A stretch of 38,793 nt of DNA from positions 1 to 38,793 of the forward strand of contig PSPR01000002.1 in the NCBI GenBank assembly GCA_004195515.1, in the 5' to 3' direction. The position numbers and the translations under genes are program-made. Below, piece by piece: positions 1 through 8,027 of the stretch (position 1 is the stretch's first letter; each line of letters opens with the position of its first letter). The stretch is from Methanobacteriota archaeon. GTDB taxonomy: Archaea; Thermoplasmatota; Poseidoniia; Poseidoniales; Poseidoniaceae. The notes under the pieces are model-generated. The model saw only the letters and a list, made by a program, of their open reading frames with translations. It was not told the DNA's origin and made no database searches.

Positions 1-2
1 AA

Positions 3-86
3 TGCAGAGGGCAGGATTCGAACCTGCGAACCATTGAGGACTGGGACCTCATCCCAGCGCCGTTGACCAAGCTTGGCAACCCCTGC
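3..86 (-). tRNA. tRNA-Leu (anticodon GAG)
   Basis: Read on the minus strand this folds as a complete tRNA. The acceptor stem is GCAGGGG pairing with CCTCTGC, with discriminator A at position 3. The D arm is GCC...GGC. The anticodon stem is CTGGG/CCCAG around the loop ATGAGGT, giving anticodon GAG, which reads CUC leucine codons. A long variable arm of about 13 bases marks a type II (Leu/Ser) tRNA. The T arm is GCAGG/CCTGC around TTCGAAT. No CCA is encoded after the discriminator, so CCA would be added after transcription. No intron is visible. Confidence 0.95.
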
Positions 87-108
87 TTCAAGTTTGGCGT
101 GCTAGCGC

Positions 109-117
109 GTATATATC
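109..117 (-). promoter_or_regulatory. TATA box of tRNA-Leu
   Basis: On the minus strand the sequence GATATATAC lies 23-31 bases before the mature 5' end of the tRNA. This is the spacing expected for an archaeal TATA box with initiation at or very near the mature end. It shows that the tRNA has its own promoter even though it lies just downstream of the dimethylargininase gene on the same strand. Confidence 0.7.
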
Positions 118-131
118 AACAACGCGGGTAG

Positions 132-941
132 TCAATAGAACAGCGAACAGCAGGTCAAAGAACCATCTGCAGCCCTGATTTCAGACATGTCTAAAACGAT
201 TGTTTCAAAGCCGCGTTCTTCCAATGTAGCTCTTACGTTTGGATAACCATCTGCAATCAATACTTTTTTGCCAGGCAAGCCAATTGTATTGCAACCATAT
301 ACTTCCTGTTCTGGCATCATCAAGACTTCACATCCTTCGGGTAATTGACCAAATGATTGTGGGGAAAGATAGCCTTCTGGGGCAAGAATTATTTTATCGC
401 AAGGGGTTGAAGAAAAACTGGTTAAATGAAGTGTATGTGATGGAATATCAACAATTCTCAACTCGTGACCTAGGTGGTCGAGAAGGTCTTTCAATTCTGC
501 AATACCTTCATCGTTTGTTCGAGTAGACCTTCCTACAAAAAAGAGGTCCCCGAGACGAAGTAAATCGCCACCGTCCATCATAGCTGGAGAAGCCATTGAA
601 CAAACTTGGTGCCCTTTGAGAGAGTTGGAAAGAAATTCTGCGATCGGTGGCTGTTCGCCTCTTCTAGATTCGTGGCCTGGAACTGGCAACAATACATGAC
701 CATCGATTACCACCGCTTGGTCTTCAACGAAGATGCAATCCGGGTGATTATGGTCGGCTGGAAGGATGGTTACCTCTACGCCATTATTGGTTAATGCTTC
801 GACATAAGCCGCATGCTGGGCCTTTGCCTTGGTAATATCGGTTGGACCGGTCCCGAAATATTTTGCCAATGCTTCAGTATATGAATCTGGAACTGCGCGC
901 ACCATTGCGCGGCTCTTTTGATCCAACCTTACAGTTGCCAT
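132..941 (-). CDS. ddaH: N(G),N(G)-dimethylarginine dimethylaminohydrolase family protein (dimethylargininase)
   Basis: This is a 269-residue member of the arginine deiminase/amidinotransferase superfamily, closest by motifs to dimethylargininase, which hydrolyses methylated arginines to citrulline and a methylamine. Visible family motifs are PDCIFVEDQAVV (substrate-binding acidic residue), MDGGDLL followed by FVGRSTRTN, LHLTSF (catalytic His) and the C-terminal DGSLTCCSLFY (catalytic Cys). The length matches the family (255-285). The reading frame opens one codon earlier at a TTG; I chose the ATG at 941 because a TATA-like box lies 25-33 bases upstream of it. It is divergent from the M28 lipoprotein gene. 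Its physiological substrate is not shown by sequence; a plain arginine deiminase role is the main alternative. Confidence 0.88.
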   Translation of the reverse strand: MATVRLDQKSRAMVRAVPDSYTEALAKYFGTGPTDITKAKAQHAAYVEALTNNGVEVTILPADHNHPDCIFVEDQAVVIDGHVLLPVPGHESRRGEQPPIAEFLSNSLKGHQVCSMASPAMMDGGDLLRLGDLFFVGRSTRTNDEGIAELKDLLDHLGHELRIVDIPSHTLHLTSFSSTPCDKIILAPEGYLSPQSFGQLPEGCEVLMMPEQEVYGCNTIGLPGKKVLIADGYPNVRATLEERGFETIVLDMSEIRAADGSLTCCSLFY

Positions 942-965
942 CAAACCATTCGGGCTGATGTTTTC

Positions 966-974
966 GGTATAATG
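966..974 (-). promoter_or_regulatory. TATA-like box for the dimethylargininase gene
   Basis: On the minus strand CATTATACC lies 25-33 bases before the ATG at 941, the right place for an archaeal TATA box driving a leaderless or short-leader transcript. The same nine bases recur on the plus strand at 1019-1027. Confidence 0.55.
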
Positions 975-997
975 GTTGTCCTGATAGTGGAAAGTGT

Positions 998-1014
998 ATT
1001 CCGTACACCGGAAT
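998..1014. promoter_or_regulatory. Palindrome between divergent promoters, candidate operator
   Basis: ATTCCG-TACAC-CGGAAT is a perfect inverted repeat with 6-base arms and a 5-base spacer. It sits between the two divergent TATA-like boxes at 966-974 and 1019-1027, where a dimeric regulator could control both the dimethylargininase gene and the M28 peptidase gene. No regulator is identified. Confidence 0.4.
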
Positions 1015-1018
1015 TTAA

Positions 1019-1027
1019 CATTATACC
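1019..1027 (+). promoter_or_regulatory. TATA-like box for the first M28 lipoprotein gene
   Basis: CATTATACC on the plus strand lies 38-46 bases before the ATG at 1065, which would give a leader of roughly 15 bases. It is an exact copy, in opposite orientation, of the box serving the divergent dimethylargininase gene. Confidence 0.45.
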
Positions 1028-1064
1028 AATCACTTGAACAGGAAGATGTTGCCCCGGGACAAAT

Positions 1065-2654
1065 ATGAGTACTGTTCGGCCGTTGTTATTGGTGGTGATG
1101 ATGGCGATGGCTACATTGTCAGGGTGTTTTGGTGAAGACGCTGGGGGTGAAGCGGTCAATAAGTCTGATTTATCGATCTCGCCAAAGGTCTGGTCTGCGG
1201 GTCAATGGCAAATTATCGAATTAGATGCGAAGGCCGATCTAGTGCTTTACGTCCCTCATTTTGTCAAAGACCCTACAACTGGCTTCGTACAAAATGGAAC
1301 CATTATAAACGTGGATTCTGGTGATACTTTAGAATTGCAAATCCTTCCGTCTGCTCGACTTGATTCTGCTACTATCTTTATTGCAGACGCTGGAGAATCG
1401 CTCTTCCCAATCCGGGCGGCTAATGAATCTTGGAATACTTGGATGGAGCGAGGCGCTCCAAATATTGGCTCGGTTTATCCCGTTGCAAATATGGATGGTG
1501 GTGAATTGCCTTGGACAAATGTAAGTGGCGCTGAGGCCCCTCGGAGAATTCCTATCGTGGTCGATATGTATCGCGATGTTGATAATTCCCTAACCATCGA
1601 TGAAGGTCAAGCGCATTCCGAAGGTTGGGTCGATGGTCGAGCGGTTTACGAATGGATCGAGATGATTACCGATGAAACCCCAGACCCATTGGATTTGGCT
1701 GATGGTGCAAAGGGCTATCTCGATCGATGGATTGGCAACGGCAATCCAGCATATGAAGACGCAATCACATTCTTTTCAGGTGTTTTAGAAGGGTATGGTT
1801 TGGACGTTGTCGTTCATAGATTCCAAGCAGGAACCGCTTGGGCTGTAAATATCTGCGGTTACAAAACCGGTACCCAAGTCCCGGATGAATGGTTGGTCTT
1901 CGGAGCCCACTTCGATATTGCTCCTCCGGCCGCATATACTCCGGGCCCAGATCTTCCAGGCTACGGAACTAGAACCGGAGCTTATGATAATACCGCGGGC
2001 TCCTCTATGATTTTGGAAACCGCCGATTCATTATCGAGTATCGATACTCGTCGAACGATGGTATTCTGTTTATGGAGTAGTGAAGAAGAAGGCCTGTGGG
2101 GTTCATCTGCCTTTACTGGAAACTTGACTAATTATCCCGAAATAACCGTTACCAATTATGTCAACCTAGACATGATGGGTATCAATTGGCCCGGGGACTG
2201 GGTTCTTTCGTGTTATATCGGGCCTGAAGAAGACCCTGATTCAATCGACCAAAAGGCGATGTATGAATTGGCAGAATGGGTCGGCGCTGGCCAATTGGGT
2301 TTGGAACATGAAATTGCAAAGGGTTGGGCGGCTTGGTCCGAAGATGGTGAACAAGCAATGTGGTCCGACCAATATGAAGACACGGTCGCAATTTACGAAT
2401 CTCCAACTGCTAGGAGTGACCATGCTTCTTTCCAAGATGACCTTGGAACCATTACCTTGGGTTGGAATGGTGTGGTCGATGGTTATCCTTGTTATCATCG
2501 AGATTGTGATAGATTATCAAAAATGGAATCCTATATGGTTACTGAAGATGCAACTGGTGAACAAAATCTTGTCGAAAGTTTCGATGTGGTTGCATGGTGG
2601 GCAACGATGACATTTTTGACTCTAGACCAAGAGCCTATCATCAATCAAATTTGA
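1065..2654 (+). CDS. M28 family metallopeptidase lipoprotein
   Basis: This is a 529-residue exported zinc aminopeptidase-like protein. The N-terminus is a lipoprotein signal ending in the lipobox LSGC, so the mature protein is probably tethered outside the membrane. A domain of about 200 residues without a recognised family precedes the peptidase domain. The co-catalytic metal-site motifs of M28 are all present: FGAHFD (H282, D284), AYDNTAG (D308), SSEEEG (E340-E342), NLDMMG (D369) and SDHASF (H453). The likely role is peptide degradation at the cell surface. A close paralog with the same layout lies at 5324-7048. The stop codon touches the stop of the convergent LVIVD gene with no spacer. 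Confidence 0.9.
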   Translation: MSTVRPLLLVVMMAMATLSGCFGEDAGGEAVNKSDLSISPKVWSAGQWQIIELDAKADLVLYVPHFVKDPTTGFVQNGTIINVDSGDTLELQILPSARLDSATIFIADAGESLFPIRAANESWNTWMERGAPNIGSVYPVANMDGGELPWTNVSGAEAPRRIPIVVDMYRDVDNSLTIDEGQAHSEGWVDGRAVYEWIEMITDETPDPLDLADGAKGYLDRWIGNGNPAYEDAITFFSGVLEGYGLDVVVHRFQAGTAWAVNICGYKTGTQVPDEWLVFGAHFDIAPPAAYTPGPDLPGYGTRTGAYDNTAGSSMILETADSLSSIDTRRTMVFCLWSSEEEGLWGSSAFTGNLTNYPEITVTNYVNLDMMGINWPGDWVLSCYIGPEEDPDSIDQKAMYELAEWVGAGQLGLEHEIAKGWAAWSEDGEQAMWSDQYEDTVAIYESPTARSDHASFQDDLGTITLGWNGVVDGYPCYHRDCDRLSKMESYMVTEDATGEQNLVESFDVVAWWATMTFLTLDQEPIINQI

Positions 2655-4454
2655 TTAAACCGCTTGGCCGATGAATGGTTTATCTATATCCAGTTCAAAG
2701 ATAAATAATCCAGTCGAGATACAAGATGCATAAATTCTGCCCTCGTATTGCTCGACTGCCCAAATATATGGAGCCCAAGCAAAGTTGTAAAATTGACTTT
2801 GAATTTCTTCGCCATCGAGAGTCCCCATCGGAAGGTAATACCCTACCGTCGCTTCAAAGTGGATGTCGACTCTATTGGTCGATTCTGGTGCGATTAGGGT
2901 TTCAAGATCTAAAACCCATATGCCGGCGTGATAATGTGATAAGTAAAGCCTCCCGTCCCAGGTTCCACCTCTAGATGCATCGGTTTCCTCTGTGGTTTCA
3001 TAATAGGCACTATCGAGGTTATGTGGGCTGAATAAAAGCCATTCATCGGCTACAGGGAATGCCTCACAAGCTTCGCCAAAGCAGTGGTCTTCAGCGTAAG
3101 GAATCTCCCAATCTCTAGTCATGGTTATTTCGAATCTGAAATTACCGTTTTCTTCGCTATATTCTGTAGTATCGAGAAGATACACAATTCCGGTTCCGTT
3201 GATGAGTGATAAACATTCGACCGCTGCAGTAACATAATGGCGGGGTTTGTCGCCTAATCCAAGGTGGGATACATCGACAGCGACCGGGAATGGTTCTGCG
3301 TAATGGATGTAAGAGACCCTGCCCCCATTGACATTTCCAGTAGTACTGCTATCGGGATTTCCATCTTCGTCGAGATCTAGGAAATCCATCCAAGCCCCGA
3401 CCTCTGGTGCTCTCCATCTGCAGGTTACTGGATTTCCTCCGCCTGATTTGCAAAGTGTTGCCATTGCAGTATATTGAATCGGTGAATTTACTGGGTGGGG
3501 CACATCAGAAACATCTGCAATTCTGAGCCCTGCTTCCCAATATGAGCCGTAGATGAATGTCCGACCGTATCGGGGATCGTTTTGGTCTTCTCCGGGCCAG
3601 ATTTGGACCGTCATATCGTGAATGTAAATCCAGCCACCCCTCGTTGTTTCCCAAGCGACTTCATATTCACCAACCTTGATGATGGTGTGGCCAAGGCCGC
3701 TTGCTGGAACCCCTTGCAGCACCCTTGATGCGCTGCCTTGAAGATTGAGGTGGGCGATAGTGACTCCACCACAAGCTTCGCCAACCGCGGCATCACATTG
3801 TTCGTATTCCGGATTTGCAACGAAGATATACCATTCGCCATCGATCATATGGGGATAGAGATTGTGAGGGCCGCTTGGGTGGTCTACATCGTACCAAGAG
3901 TCGACGAAGGTTGGGTTGGCTTTGTCTGTCACATCGATAAGGGTGACCGATACTTGCATTGGATCATTCCACTCGCCGATGCTAGGATCTGCATAACCGG
4001 GATCAACCAATTGATTCTGAGTAATAATATATTCATCGCCGTTGAATTCGAGATATTTTACATCGAGAACCTGCGTGTTTGGGTCATTATAGACCCCAAC
4101 TACAACTGGGTTTGAAGCGTTGGTGACATCGACGATATGGATGTCGTTCCATCCGGCTTGGTAAGCATATACGTTACCGTCGGGCGATTTTGCCACCGAG
4201 ATTTCCGCATTACCTCTTGAGGTTAATTCGTTGAAGGATATCTGTTCGATATTGTCTGTGCCCGCATCGTGTTGGCTGACGTTTTTATGGTCGTGGTCCT
4301 CGCTTTGGAATAGTGGATCTCCGGCTGCAAAAACTATATTTTCCTTCCCAGAAGGGGTTGAAATCGACTCATTATCTAATCCAAGCGCAAGAATTGCCGC
4401 TGAAGATGCGAATAAAATCGTGAGGATGGTGAGTGCAACCATCTTGTTGTCCAT
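2655..4454 (-). CDS. Secreted LVIVD-repeat beta-propeller protein
   Basis: This is a 599-residue protein with an N-terminal hydrophobic segment (about residues 5-25), followed by a large extracellular region. Repeats such as DIHIVDVTNASNPVVVGVY, VTLIDVTDKANPTFVDSW and LRIADVSD are typical LVIVD repeats, which are thought to form a beta-propeller. The C-terminus continues in the same style (GIWVLDLETL, GLFIFELDID). There is no clear C-terminal membrane anchor. No enzymatic motif is recognised, so the function is unknown; such proteins may bind partners or ligands at the surface. The frame extends five codons upstream to a TTG; I prefer the ATG at 4454, which leaves a signal sequence and places an AT-rich box 30-39 bases upstream. 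Confidence 0.82.
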   Translation of the reverse strand: MDNKMVALTILTILFASSAAILALGLDNESISTPSGKENIVFAAGDPLFQSEDHDHKNVSQHDAGTDNIEQISFNELTSRGNAEISVAKSPDGNVYAYQAGWNDIHIVDVTNASNPVVVGVYNDPNTQVLDVKYLEFNGDEYIITQNQLVDPGYADPSIGEWNDPMQVSVTLIDVTDKANPTFVDSWYDVDHPSGPHNLYPHMIDGEWYIFVANPEYEQCDAAVGEACGGVTIAHLNLQGSASRVLQGVPASGLGHTIIKVGEYEVAWETTRGGWIYIHDMTVQIWPGEDQNDPRYGRTFIYGSYWEAGLRIADVSDVPHPVNSPIQYTAMATLCKSGGGNPVTCRWRAPEVGAWMDFLDLDEDGNPDSSTTGNVNGGRVSYIHYAEPFPVAVDVSHLGLGDKPRHYVTAAVECLSLINGTGIVYLLDTTEYSEENGNFRFEITMTRDWEIPYAEDHCFGEACEAFPVADEWLLFSPHNLDSAYYETTEETDASRGGTWDGRLYLSHYHAGIWVLDLETLIAPESTNRVDIHFEATVGYYLPMGTLDGEEIQSQFYNFAWAPYIWAVEQYEGRIYASCISTGLFIFELDIDKPFIGQAV

Positions 4455-4483
4455 GGCTCCAGCCACCAACCTCTTCCGTTTGG

Positions 4484-4493
4484 TCTTTATTCT
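4484..4493. promoter_or_regulatory. Shared AT-rich box between divergent genes
   Basis: TCTTTATTCT lies in the 59-base gap between the divergent LVIVD gene (ATG at 4454) and the plus-strand gene at 4514. It is 21-30 bases before the plus ATG and 30-39 bases before the minus ATG, so one AT-rich element could serve as TATA box in both directions. Confidence 0.35.
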
Positions 4494-4513
4494 GTGGCGT
4501 GTCGGCTTAAATC

Positions 4514-5071
4514 ATGCGAGTTGCACTAATTTTGGCGGGTCTAATCTTGATGGTAGGTCTTGCGTCCGGCCATACCCAAGAGGTTTACACCGTTATTTAC
4601 AATGAAAATGGTGCGGCGCCTGCTGATATTCCAAATGAAACAATTAGAAAACATGATGCTGTTTGGTTTTGGATGAAGGATTCAACCGCAAATGCATCAC
4701 TAATCGTTACATTAACCAAAGGTGATCTGGAGTATTCATCGACGAATCTTACCAAAGAATGTGCGGTCGATGAAGATGGAAATAAAGTCGATGATGCTTG
4801 TGAGACTAGATTTGATTTTGATTTTGAAATGGCGGCTGCTGTTGGTTTATGGATCATAAATTATTCAAAATACATCAATGGGTCGCTTAGCGAATACGAA
4901 GAGGGTTCTGTTTATGTTATGGAATTGTCACATGGTGAATTAGAAGAAGTGGAAGATTCTCTATTCACTTTGCGAAATATTGCCTATGGTATTGCAATAC
5001 TATCATTCATAGGTATGCTCTTCTTGACGGTCTCGATTCTAAAGAATCAAGATTCCTCTGAAGAGGAGTAA
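4514..5071 (+). CDS. Small exported membrane-anchored protein of unknown function
   Basis: I do not recognise the family of this 185-residue protein. Residues 1-19 form a signal peptide (hydrophobic stretch followed by ASG). The next 125 or so residues look like an extracellular beta-rich domain with several N-x-S/T sites and two cysteines (KECAVD and DACETR) that could form a disulfide. Near the C-terminus there is one membrane helix (about residues 153-175) followed by a short acidic tail, DSSEEE. The topology is therefore an outside domain on a single C-terminal anchor. It lies between two peptidase-related genes, but nothing in the sequence shows a peptidase function. Confidence 0.72.
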   Translation: MRVALILAGLILMVGLASGHTQEVYTVIYNENGAAPADIPNETIRKHDAVWFWMKDSTANASLIVTLTKGDLEYSSTNLTKECAVDEDGNKVDDACETRFDFDFEMAAAVGLWIINYSKYINGSLSEYEEGSVYVMELSHGELEEVEDSLFTLRNIAYGIAILSFIGMLFLTVSILKNQDSSEEE

Positions 5072-5227
5072 TTATCCTTCGATCACCGGAGTTAGATTCT
5101 CTTTTTCCTCTCGGACCATTTTGGCCCAGAGAAATGAGGTCCGTCGTGGGCGGCAAATTCCGTCCTTACAACGCTTCTTTCTCAAGATTTCATGGACAAG
5201 TGGTGCTGTCATTACCATTGTTCTCAT
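5072..5227 (-). CDS. Candidate small basic protein, 51 residues
   Basis: A short open frame fills most of the gap between 5071 and 5324 on the minus strand. Its stop (TAA at 5074-5072) abuts the stop of the convergent plus-strand gene exactly, the same arrangement seen at 2654/2655. The predicted product is basic with a paired-cysteine segment, RKKRCKDGICRPRR, followed by SFLWAKMVREEKENLTPVIEG in two pieces (SFLWAKMVREE, KENLTPVIEG). Alternative ATG starts are at 5218 and 5212. The AT-rich box at 5279-5288 could also serve this gene. No family is recognised. The frame is short enough to occur by chance, so this rests on the composition and the fit of its ends. Confidence 0.42.
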   Translation of the reverse strand: MRTMVMTAPLVHEILRKKRCKDGICRPRRTSFLWAKMVREEKENLTPVIEG

Positions 5228-5278
5228 TATTACATGGACCTGTACCCTATTGAAACCTTCGCTTCATTGAATTTGATG

Positions 5279-5288
5279 TAATATAGCG
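5279..5288. promoter_or_regulatory. TATA-like box upstream of the second M28 gene
   Basis: GTAATATAGC lies 36-45 bases before the ATG at 5324. It is the only clear AT-rich box in the gap. Read on the minus strand (GCTATATTAC) it lies 52-61 bases before the candidate small gene at 5227, so it may act in both directions. Confidence 0.45.
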
Positions 5289-5323
5289 CAGCATTGAGAA
5301 GGGAGCCTCCCTAGGCCCCTTAC

Positions 5324-7048
5324 ATGAGCCGCCCGATTCAAGCGCTAATTCTCGTTCTATTGATGAGTCTTGCGCCTTTGTCTGGCTGCTTTGGTGGCAA
5401 CGATGATGACTCGTTGAAATCGAGTGACGTCGAGGTTACCCCCTCAGTTTTAACCGGTGGAACCTTTCAAGGTTTAACCATAAAAGCAAGCCAAGATTTA
5501 TCGGCATTTATCCCATATTTAATCCTCAATAAAGAGACTGGTTTCGTTCAGAATTCAACCGTGGTTGACATAAAAGCCGGGGACTCGGTCCAAATTCAGG
5601 TTTTGGCACCACCTCGCACCGATACCGCTCTAATCATGATAGGAAAATATGGCCGAGAAGATTGGCCTATTCGCAATATAGACGAATCCTGGAGAACCTG
5701 GGTCTCCCGTGGTGGAATGAATGAAATTGATAATCAAGGTATAACAAGAGTGGCTAACGACTCCTTGGATACTGTCAATTTCTCAGAAAATAACGGGGGA
5801 ACTGTAATTGGAATCGTATTAAAGATCGAACGCCCGATGGCTGCTGGCTATTCTGTTGACGAGGGCGGTCGACACTCAACGGGGGTTGTGAGTGGCCGTG
5901 ATACCTACAATTATCTCTCGATGTTTACCGATCAATCATTGGATCCAACCGATGCTGCCGATGGTGCGGTCGGTTATCTCAACCGTTGGGCGGGACAAGG
6001 CAACCAAGCCTACGAAGATGGAGCTCGTTATCTGATTCAAAAGTTGGAAAGTTTTGGCTTAGAGGTCATGTCACATCGTTTTGAATTTACTGATATTTTT
6101 GGAAAGCAAAATCCTGAAGCATACAATATCTGTGGTTATCGATGGGGAGAAGAAGTTCCGGATGAATGGATGGTTTTCGGTGCACATTTCGATGTGGCTC
6201 CTCCTGCGAATGCTATTGCTCTGGACCCTCATATCACCGGCTCTCGTACCTATGGAACTAGGGTTGGGGCTTACGATAATACCGCAGGGACAAGTATGGT
6301 GATGACGGTTGCTGAGGCTATGAGTGGCTATTCGACTCGACGGACTATGGTTTTCTGTTTGTGGTCTGGAGAAGAAGGCGGGAAGCGCGGTAGTGATTAT
6401 TGGACTGATTATTTTGTAAAGGAAGACAATCCAAACGTCGAGGTTACCAATTACGTAAATCTCGATATGGCCGGTGTAAACTGGCCCGGTGGAGGCGGTG
6501 CGCCTCATGGTGACCCTGACCCAACAATCGATTCTAGTGGATATCCAAAAGACGACGAGGTTTGGCCGATGCGGATTTATATCGGGCCGAGTGAAGACCA
6601 CGATGTTATGAATCAAGCTGGAATGATTAATTTGGCCCTATGGATCGGTTCTGATGCTATCGGCGTCGAGGATGAAATGTCGACGCTAATTGGTGTAGAT
6701 CACGCTGTTGAGACTTGGAAAGTGGATGATTGGTTAGCCAAAGAACGTCCGGCAATAATCGTTCATGAGGATACGACCGCTCGTTCTGATCATGCTAGTT
6801 TCCAAGATAACCTTGGAACGGTTACCATGGGCTTTGGTGGGCTTGTTGATGGATATTGGTGTTACCACCAAACCTGTGATACTCTCGAAGAAATGGAAGA
6901 TTGGATGGCGACGACAGGTAAGGATTATGGAGAGGAACATTCGGGTAAAAGCAATCTGGTCGATAGTTTGGATATTATCACCTGGTGGGCAACATATTCC
7001 TTCTTCCATCTCGATGAATCTCCGGTAATCAATTCTTACAACGAATAA
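5324..7048 (+). CDS. M28 family metallopeptidase lipoprotein (paralog)
   Basis: This is a 574-residue lipoprotein with signal and lipobox LSGCFGG, closely similar along its length to the 1065-2654 protein (both carry TGFVQN, GAYDNTAG, TRRTMVFCLWS, RSDHASFQD and a C-terminal DGY-x-CYH). The M28 metal ligands are present: FGAHFD (H288, D290), AYDNTAG (D318), SGEEGG (E350, E351), NLDMAG (D381) and SDHASF (H490). It is longer mainly through a loop after NLDMAGVNWPGG (about residues 386-405) and an insertion before RSDHASF. The role is probably extracellular peptide hydrolysis, with a different specificity or localisation from its paralog. Its stop is three bases from the convergent M50 gene. Confidence 0.9.
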   Translation: MSRPIQALILVLLMSLAPLSGCFGGNDDDSLKSSDVEVTPSVLTGGTFQGLTIKASQDLSAFIPYLILNKETGFVQNSTVVDIKAGDSVQIQVLAPPRTDTALIMIGKYGREDWPIRNIDESWRTWVSRGGMNEIDNQGITRVANDSLDTVNFSENNGGTVIGIVLKIERPMAAGYSVDEGGRHSTGVVSGRDTYNYLSMFTDQSLDPTDAADGAVGYLNRWAGQGNQAYEDGARYLIQKLESFGLEVMSHRFEFTDIFGKQNPEAYNICGYRWGEEVPDEWMVFGAHFDVAPPANAIALDPHITGSRTYGTRVGAYDNTAGTSMVMTVAEAMSGYSTRRTMVFCLWSGEEGGKRGSDYWTDYFVKEDNPNVEVTNYVNLDMAGVNWPGGGGAPHGDPDPTIDSSGYPKDDEVWPMRIYIGPSEDHDVMNQAGMINLALWIGSDAIGVEDEMSTLIGVDHAVETWKVDDWLAKERPAIIVHEDTTARSDHASFQDNLGTVTMGFGGLVDGYWCYHQTCDTLEEMEDWMATTGKDYGEEHSGKSNLVDSLDIITWWATYSFFHLDESPVINSYNE

Positions 7049-7051
7049 TTA

Positions 7052-7951
7052 TCATAATAGATTAGCGATTTGTACTACTAAACTCATCGCACTCCATTTA
7101 CCTGTTATCATCAAAAATGATAATCCGAGAAAGAAAACGAAGAAACCAAACCAAACTCCTTCGTTCCAGTCTCTGATTTTTGCTCCGTCAAGCGGCCCAA
7201 ATGGTAACATGTTGAAGGTTGCTAAAATTAGGTTTGCGCTGATCCAAAATAAAACCAAATCATAAATCATTCCTGCGAAATAAATTCCGTTTGCGCCAAT
7301 ATATTCACCGGTGGTTGCGGTTTGGGTGCCGGTTAATCCCAATAATAAGCCACCTAGAGGAATTCCAATGATGAATAATAATAAATTAACGACCGGTCCT
7401 GCTAATGCAATATGGCCGTTTTGGCGTTTTGTCACTATGCCGGCAACCATTACCGCGCCGGGTGCCATAAAGACGATGCCGAGAATTGCCGCAAGGCTTA
7501 CTCCAAATTTCAAACCTTTGGGGTCGGATCTGAATTCTGCCCAGCAACCATAATGTTTAGCCACCACTTTATGGCCGATTTCATGAAGTAAAAATGCTGG
7601 CCCTACCGCAATTAACATCACTGGCATCGAGAGCAATAGCAAACTTATCCAAATACCTATATTGGGGTAATCATCTATTCCAAAAATTCCTCCAACCCGC
7701 ATCAATCCTAAAGCTACGGTAAAGGCCCCGGTCGCTAATAGAAGGTGGTTTTTTTCTTCCTCGGAAAAATGCCAAAGCCGTCCTTGGTGTAATTCGATCG
7801 GTTTTTGTTGATTAATTCCAAAAAATCCACGATTTGTATTGAAATGGATTGTACCATCGTGCGCTTGTTGAGCATGCACCCGATGGATGTGTACTCTTTG
7901 CTTAGGAAAGAGGTCATCCTCGAGGATATCAGCACGGGAATCTCTTGCCAT
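7052..7951 (-). CDS. M50 family membrane metalloprotease (site-2 protease-like)
   Basis: This is a 299-residue polytopic membrane protein with the two signatures of intramembrane zinc proteases. One is HEIGH (H123, E124, H127) inside a membrane segment. The other is NMLPFGPLDG, with the third ligand D255. A hydrophilic N-terminal region of about 70 residues precedes the first membrane segment, and five or six helices follow. Archaeal relatives are often annotated as site-2 proteases; the substrate is unknown. The frame begins one codon earlier at TTG; I use the ATG at 7951. It is divergent from the zinc-motif gene at 8028 and convergent with the M28 gene. Confidence 0.85.
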   Translation of the reverse strand: MARDSRADILEDDLFPKQRVHIHRVHAQQAHDGTIHFNTNRGFFGINQQKPIELHQGRLWHFSEEEKNHLLLATGAFTVALGLMRVGGIFGIDDYPNIGIWISLLLLSMPVMLIAVGPAFLLHEIGHKVVAKHYGCWAEFRSDPKGLKFGVSLAAILGIVFMAPGAVMVAGIVTKRQNGHIALAGPVVNLLLFIIGIPLGGLLLGLTGTQTATTGEYIGANGIYFAGMIYDLVLFWISANLILATFNMLPFGPLDGAKIRDWNEGVWFGFFVFFLGLSFLMITGKWSAMSLVVQIANLL

Positions 7952-7952
7952 C

Positions 7953-7978
7953 AAACCCCTTGTCCGGGGGGTGGGTTT
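7953..7978. repeat. Inverted repeat just upstream of the M50 start codon
   Basis: AAACCC at 7953-7958 and GGGTTT at 7973-7978 form an inverted repeat with an internal G/C-rich segment, one base upstream of the ATG (7951-7949). It could be an operator overlapping the transcription start or a small stem in a short leader. The low base complexity weakens the case. Confidence 0.3.
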
Positions 7979-8027
7979 TGAATCCTCGGGCGAAAGGATT
8001 CTTTGCTATGGGTGCAAACCGCCGGTT

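Noticed and set aside
6071-6616. 181-codon minus-strand frame inside the second M28 gene
   Set aside because: It lies entirely antisense to conserved catalytic segments and encodes no recognisable domain.
7887-8027. Upstream extension of the zinc-motif gene, including an extra CYGC motif
   Set aside because: It overlaps the start of the divergent M50 gene by 65 bases, and the frame has a natural ATG at 8028. The extra cysteines are probably a by-product of the antisense frame.
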